A stretch of DNA of 46,765 nucleotides from an uncultured Clostridia bacterium (GTDB lineage Bacteria; Bacillota; Clostridia; Oscillospirales; SIG627): positions 1 through 46,765 of the forward strand of contig CANQBV010000012.1 of NCBI GenBank assembly GCA_947589595.1, written 5' to 3'. The notes under the pieces were generated by a model. The model was not told the origin of the DNA, did not search any database, and was given only the letters and a program-made list of their open reading frames with translations. Numbering within the stretch: the stretch's first letter is position 1; every line of letters begins with the position of its first letter. Position numbers and translations under genes: made by a program. Positions 43,515 through 46,765 of the stretch are shown one piece after another.

Positions 43515-45929
43515 ATGAACTTACGAATTGCTCTTGCGGGAAACCCGAATTGCGGCAAAACAACCCTGTTTAATGCGTTGACCGGCTCCAACCAGTTTGT
43601 CGGTAACTGGCCGGGTGTTACAGTGGAAAAAAAGGAAGGCAAACTGAAAAAGCATGACGGCGTCATCATCACCGACCTTCCCGGAATCTATTCTCTTTCT
43701 CCTTACACATTGGAGGAAGTTGTAGCAAGAAATTATCTGATCAACGAGCGACCTGATGCGATCTTAAATATTATCGACGGCACCAATTTGGAGAGAAATT
43801 TGTATCTCACCACCCAGCTTACAGAGCTTGGAATTCCTGTGGTCATCGCGATCAACATGATGGACGTTGTCAGGAAAAGCGGCGATAAGATCAATATAAC
43901 CGAGCTGTCCCGGGCTTTGGGCTGCAAGGTGGTTGAAATCTCCGCTCTGAAAGGCACAGGTATTGCAGAAGCTGCTGAGGCGGCTATTGCTGCTGCGAAT
44001 AACGGCAAAACAGTGCCGATGCACACTTTCTCAGGAACGGTTGAGCACGCAATCGCACATATTGAGGAAGCAGCCGTACATCATATGCCGGAAGAACAGC
44101 AGAGATGGTATGCAATTAAGCTCTTTGAGCGTGACGACAAAGTACTTGAACAACTGAAATTGGATCAATCTATACTTGACCATATTGAAACGGATATCAA
44201 AGCGGCCGAAAACGAACTGGATGATGATGCGGAATCCATTATTACCAATGAACGGTACGTCTATATCGGCGAGGTCATCAAAGGCTGTTATAAAAAGAAG
44301 TCTGTCGGCAAGCTCACGATTTCCGATAAAATCGACAGGGTCGTTACCAACCGCTTTGCTGCGCTTCCCATCTTTGCCGTCATCATGTTCCTTGTATACT
44401 ACATTTCCGTTTCTACCGTTGGCACTTATGTAACGGACTGGACAAACGACGGCTTGTTCGGCGACGGATGGCATCTGTTCGGTATTGGCTCTTCCGCCTA
44501 TGACGACGCCATGACCGACTATGCAGGCGAAAACGTTTGGACGGATGAAATGATCGATCTTGTGGACGCCGCCGCAAAGCAAGGGGTTGTTGGTGCAGAG
44601 GATATTCAGTCTGCAATTGCCGATGAGGACTTCGGAGCTTTCGATGAAGCCTATGGCACTTTCGCAGATTCTTTGGCGGAAGAAGGCTATGATATTGCCT
44701 CTATCTATGACGCCGCACTCGGCGAAGAAGCAGAAGGGGTGCCGGATCCGTCTGAATACGGCGTATGGGTTCCCGGAATCCCCGTACTGGTACAAAACGG
44801 TCTGGACGCAGCGGGCACTCCCGAATGGCTGAATGGTCTGTTGGTTGACGGTATCGTCGGAGGCGTCGGTGCTGTTCTCGGATTTGTTCCGCAAATGTTT
44901 GTACTTTTTATTTTTCTTGCTTTTTTGGAAGCCTGCGGATATATGTCCCGTATTGCCTTTGTTCTGGACCGTATCTTCCGCAAGTTCGGTCTTTCCGGAA
45001 AATCCTTCATCCCAATGCTCATCGGCACCGGCTGCGGTGTTCCCGGAATCATGGCGTCTCGTACCATTGAAAACGAGCGTGACCGCCGTATGACAATCAT
45101 GACTACAACCTTTATTCCTTGTGGAGCCAAGCTGCCTATTATCGCCCTCATTGCCTCCGCGCTGTTCAGAGATGCCTGGTGGGTTGCGCCGAGCGCATAT
45201 TTTATCGGTATTGCCGCCATTATTATTTCCGGTATCACGTTAAAAAAGACCAAAATATTTGCGGGTGAGCCTGCTCCCTTTGTTATGGAGCTTCCTGCCT
45301 ATCACTGGCCGACTGTCGGAAACGTCCTTCGCTCCATGTGGGAACGCGGTTGGTCTTTCATAAAAAAGGCCGGCACCATTATCCTGCTTTCCTCTATCCT
45401 GATTTGGGCAGGCTCTTGCTTTGGCATCATGGATGGAGCGTTTACATTTAGCACCGAAATGGAACTTGAAAGCAGCGTTCTTGGTATGATCGGCAATGCT
45501 CTGTGTTGGATATTCGCACCGTTGGGCTTCGGCAACATCAAAGCAACGATTGCTACCATCATGGGACTTGTTGCAAAAGAGGAAGTGGTTGGTGTGTTTG
45601 GCGTTCTCGACTTTGAGAGTATGACACAGCTTGCGGCATACGCATTCTTGGTGTTCAATCTGCTTTGTGCGCCTTGTTTCGCAGCAATTGGGGCAATCAA
45701 ACGTGAGATGAACTCTGCTAAGTGGACTTGGTTTGCGATTGGTTATCAGTGCGTATTCGCCTATGCTGTTTCACTGATGATTTATCAGTTTGGCTCAGCT
45801 TTCACCGGCAATCTCAACGTAGTCGGTTTGATTGCTGCCATCGCTGTTCTTTCCTTTATGTTGTATATGCTGTTTAAGCCTTATAAAGAGTCTACTAAGT
45901 TGACAAAAACCGTAAAAATTAAAAAATAG
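43515..45929 (+). CDS. feoB: Ferrous iron transport protein B
   Basis: GTP-dependent Fe2+ transporter, 804 residues. The N-terminal G domain has GNPNCGKTTLFNALTG (G1), VGNWPGVTVEKKEG (G2), DLPGIYSLSPYTLEE (G3) and AINMMDVV (G4). A helical spacer follows, then the membrane part with two Gate motifs (FIPMLIGTGCGVPGIMASRTIEN-like, about residues 498-520) and conserved VAKEEVVGVFG. Unusual is an acidic, Asp/Glu/Ala-rich insertion of about 130 residues (roughly 305-445) between the first and second membrane segments, where many FeoB proteins have only a short loop. Preceded by an iron box, followed by a Cys-rich small protein. Confidence 0.96.
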   Translation: MNLRIALAGNPNCGKTTLFNALTGSNQFVGNWPGVTVEKKEGKLKKHDGVIITDLPGIYSLSPYTLEEVVARNYLINERPDAILNIIDGTNLERNLYLTTQLTELGIPVVIAINMMDVVRKSGDKINITELSRALGCKVVEISALKGTGIAEAAEAAIAAANNGKTVPMHTFSGTVEHAIAHIEEAAVHHMPEEQQRWYAIKLFERDDKVLEQLKLDQSILDHIETDIKAAENELDDDAESIITNERYVYIGEVIKGCYKKKSVGKLTISDKIDRVVTNRFAALPIFAVIMFLVYYISVSTVGTYVTDWTNDGLFGDGWHLFGIGSSAYDDAMTDYAGENVWTDEMIDLVDAAAKQGVVGAEDIQSAIADEDFGAFDEAYGTFADSLAEEGYDIASIYDAALGEEAEGVPDPSEYGVWVPGIPVLVQNGLDAAGTPEWLNGLLVDGIVGGVGAVLGFVPQMFVLFIFLAFLEACGYMSRIAFVLDRIFRKFGLSGKSFIPMLIGTGCGVPGIMASRTIENERDRRMTIMTTTFIPCGAKLPIIALIASALFRDAWWVAPSAYFIGIAAIIISGITLKKTKIFAGEPAPFVMELPAYHWPTVGNVLRSMWERGWSFIKKAGTIILLSSILIWAGSCFGIMDGAFTFSTEMELESSVLGMIGNALCWIFAPLGFGNIKATIATIMGLVAKEEVVGVFGVLDFESMTQLAAYAFLVFNLLCAPCFAAIGAIKREMNSAKWTWFAIGYQCVFAYAVSLMIYQFGSAFTGNLNVVGLIAAIAVLSFMLYMLFKPYKESTKLTKTVKIKK

Positions 45930-45957
45930 CGTTTATACAAAATCAGGAGGGATCAAA

Positions 45958-46131
45958 ATGCTTGCATGGATTTCTGAAAACATCGCAACGATTCTACTCT
46001 GTGTGGTGCTGATTGCTGTAGTCGGATCTATAATCGTCGGTATGATTTGTAACAGGAAGAAAGGAAAATCTTCCTGTGGATGCGGATGCGCCGGTTGTCC
46101 TATGAGCAATTCATGCCATCCGAAAAAATGA
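45958..46131 (+). CDS. FeoB-associated Cys-rich membrane protein
   Basis: 57-residue protein, too short for a 60-residue cutoff. An N-terminal membrane helix (IATILLCVVLIAVVGSIIVG) is followed by a basic stop-transfer stretch and a cysteine cluster SCGCGCAGCPMSNSCHPKK with five Cys and one His. This matches the FeoB-associated Cys-rich family (FeoB_associated), encoded behind feoB in many Firmicutes and thought to help handle Fe2+ in the manner of proteobacterial FeoC. AGGAGGG before the ATG; 28 bases behind feoB. Confidence 0.88.
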   Translation: MLAWISENIATILLCVVLIAVVGSIIVGMICNRKKGKSSCGCGCAGCPMSNSCHPKK

Positions 46132-46153
46132 ACGATTATGGCGATTCACAAAA

Positions 46154-46191
46154 AATCCGGTGCAGTACCTGAAACGGTACTGCACCGGATT
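46154..46191. terminator. Hairpin between the feo operon and ackA
   Basis: A perfect 16-bp stem AATCCGGTGCAGTACC/GGTACTGCACCGGATT with a six-base loop. The T run behind it is poor on the plus strand and A/T-rich on the minus strand. It is the only candidate terminator for the two converging operons. Confidence 0.65.
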
Positions 46192-46255
46192 CCTTTCATA
46201 ATTACTTCCTTATTCCGGCGTTGCCAAAGCAAGCTCCTTTTGGTTTGATTCGGAT

Positions 46256-46765
46256 TTACCGGCAGAGGGCGAAGGTGTCTTTGGCGATCATCAGTTCCTC
46301 GTTGGTGGGAATGACCAGCATTTTCACCGCCGCGTCGGGAGCGGAAATATCCACTTCCTTGCCGTTGCGCTTGGCAGCGTCGTTGACTTCTTCGTTGATC
46401 TTCACGCCCAGAAAGGCCAGTTTTTTCGCCACGCGGGCACGGTAATGCGGATTGTTTTCGCCGATACCGCCGGTAAAGACGATCGCGTCCACACCGCCCA
46501 TCGCCGCGGCAAAGCCACCGATGTATTTGGTAAGCTGGTGGCAGAGCATGGCTTCGACCAGCTGATAGCGCTTATTGCCCTCTTTGGCGCCCTGCTCGAT
46601 ATCGCGATTATCGGAGGTCACGCCGCCGGTCACGCCCAGAATGCCGCTCTTTTTATTCATCACGGTATCCATTTCATCCGGCGTAAGGTTTTCTTTTTTC
46701 ATGATCAGCGGCACGATCGCCGGGTCGATGGAGCCGCAGCGAGTGCCCATGATGATTCCCTCCAA
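46256..46765 (-). CDS. ackA: Acetate kinase, C-terminal part (cut by the window edge)
   Basis: Interconverts acetyl phosphate and acetate with ADP/ATP. Only the last 169 or so codons are inside the window; the frame continues past 46765. Recognisable: EGIIMGTRCGSIDPAIVPLIM (start of the visible part), SGILGVTGGVTSDNRDIE-type sequence, VFTGGIGENNPHYRARV and IPTNEELMIAKDT at the end, all in the order of AckA (about 400 residues complete). It points to acetogenic fermentation. Genes upstream, such as pta, cannot be seen. Confidence 0.95.
   Translation of the reverse strand: MEGIIMGTRCGSIDPAIVPLIMKKENLTPDEMDTVMNKKSGILGVTGGVTSDNRDIEQGAKEGNKRYQLVEAMLCHQLTKYIGGFAAAMGGVDAIVFTGGIGENNPHYRARVAKKLAFLGVKINEEVNDAAKRNGKEVDISAPDAAVKMLVIPTNEELMIAKDTFALCR

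Overview
The window is a stretch of a low-to-mid GC Firmicutes (Bacillota) chromosome, most likely from a spore-forming anaerobe of the class Clostridia. The indicators are the spoIIAA-spoIIAB-sigF operon, spoIIR, a type III glutamine synthetase, an ANTAR regulator behind glnA, DapL-type lysine/diaminopimelate synthesis, FeoAAB iron uptake, strong Shine-Dalgarno sequences and sigma-A promoters with 17-bp spacers. The exact genus cannot be read from the sequence. Most of the window is dense housekeeping DNA; only 2.4-4.2 kb looks accessory.

Layout: (1) 1-2.4 kb: tRNA-Glu, a YhcC-like radical SAM protein, and a DUF1653/phosphotransferase pair. (2) 2.4-4.3 kb: a scar of mobile DNA, with a beheaded C39-type peptidase fused to a beheaded large serine recombinase, then a 22-bp duplication of the tRNA-Pro 3' end. 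(3) 4.4-5.0 kb: a five-gene tRNA cluster (Gly, Arg, His, Met, Gly). (4) 5.0-16.0 kb: a nitrogen hub of two divergent operons, glnN-asnB on the minus strand and glnA-ANTAR-pyrG-purF-dapF-dapL on the plus strand. Both leaders contain an intrinsic terminator that competes with a hairpin carrying an ANTAR-type hexaloop. (5) 16.0-24.3 kb: a DUF975 membrane protein, tRNA-Arg, CCA-adding enzyme, yceD-rpmF, a DUF512 radical SAM protein-der-plsY-ispE operon, and spoIIR. (6) 24.4-26.8 kb: a WG-repeat surface protein and a HAD phosphatase. (7) 26.9-36.3 kb: a nine-gene minus-strand operon encoding every step from DAHP synthesis to phenylalanine and tyrosine. Its leader encodes a 26-codon peptide with five consecutive Phe/Tyr codons, followed by overlapping antiterminator and terminator stems. 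(8) 36.4-42.6 kb: a ceramidase-like protein, the spoIIA operon, exonuclease III and an ABC exporter. (9) 42.8-46.1 kb: feoA-feoA-feoB-Cys-rich peptide under three 34-bp-spaced DtxR-like operators, with a fourth operator before feoB. (10) The right edge cuts through acetate kinase.

The most notable content is regulatory RNA and DNA rather than new protein families: the paired ANTAR-type attenuators over both glutamine synthetases, the classical Phe/Tyr ribosome-stalling attenuator on a complete aromatic operon, the periodic iron-box array, and a candidate sigma-F promoter placed so that its transcript starts inside a terminator stem. All of these were read by eye; no folding, database or alignment software was run.
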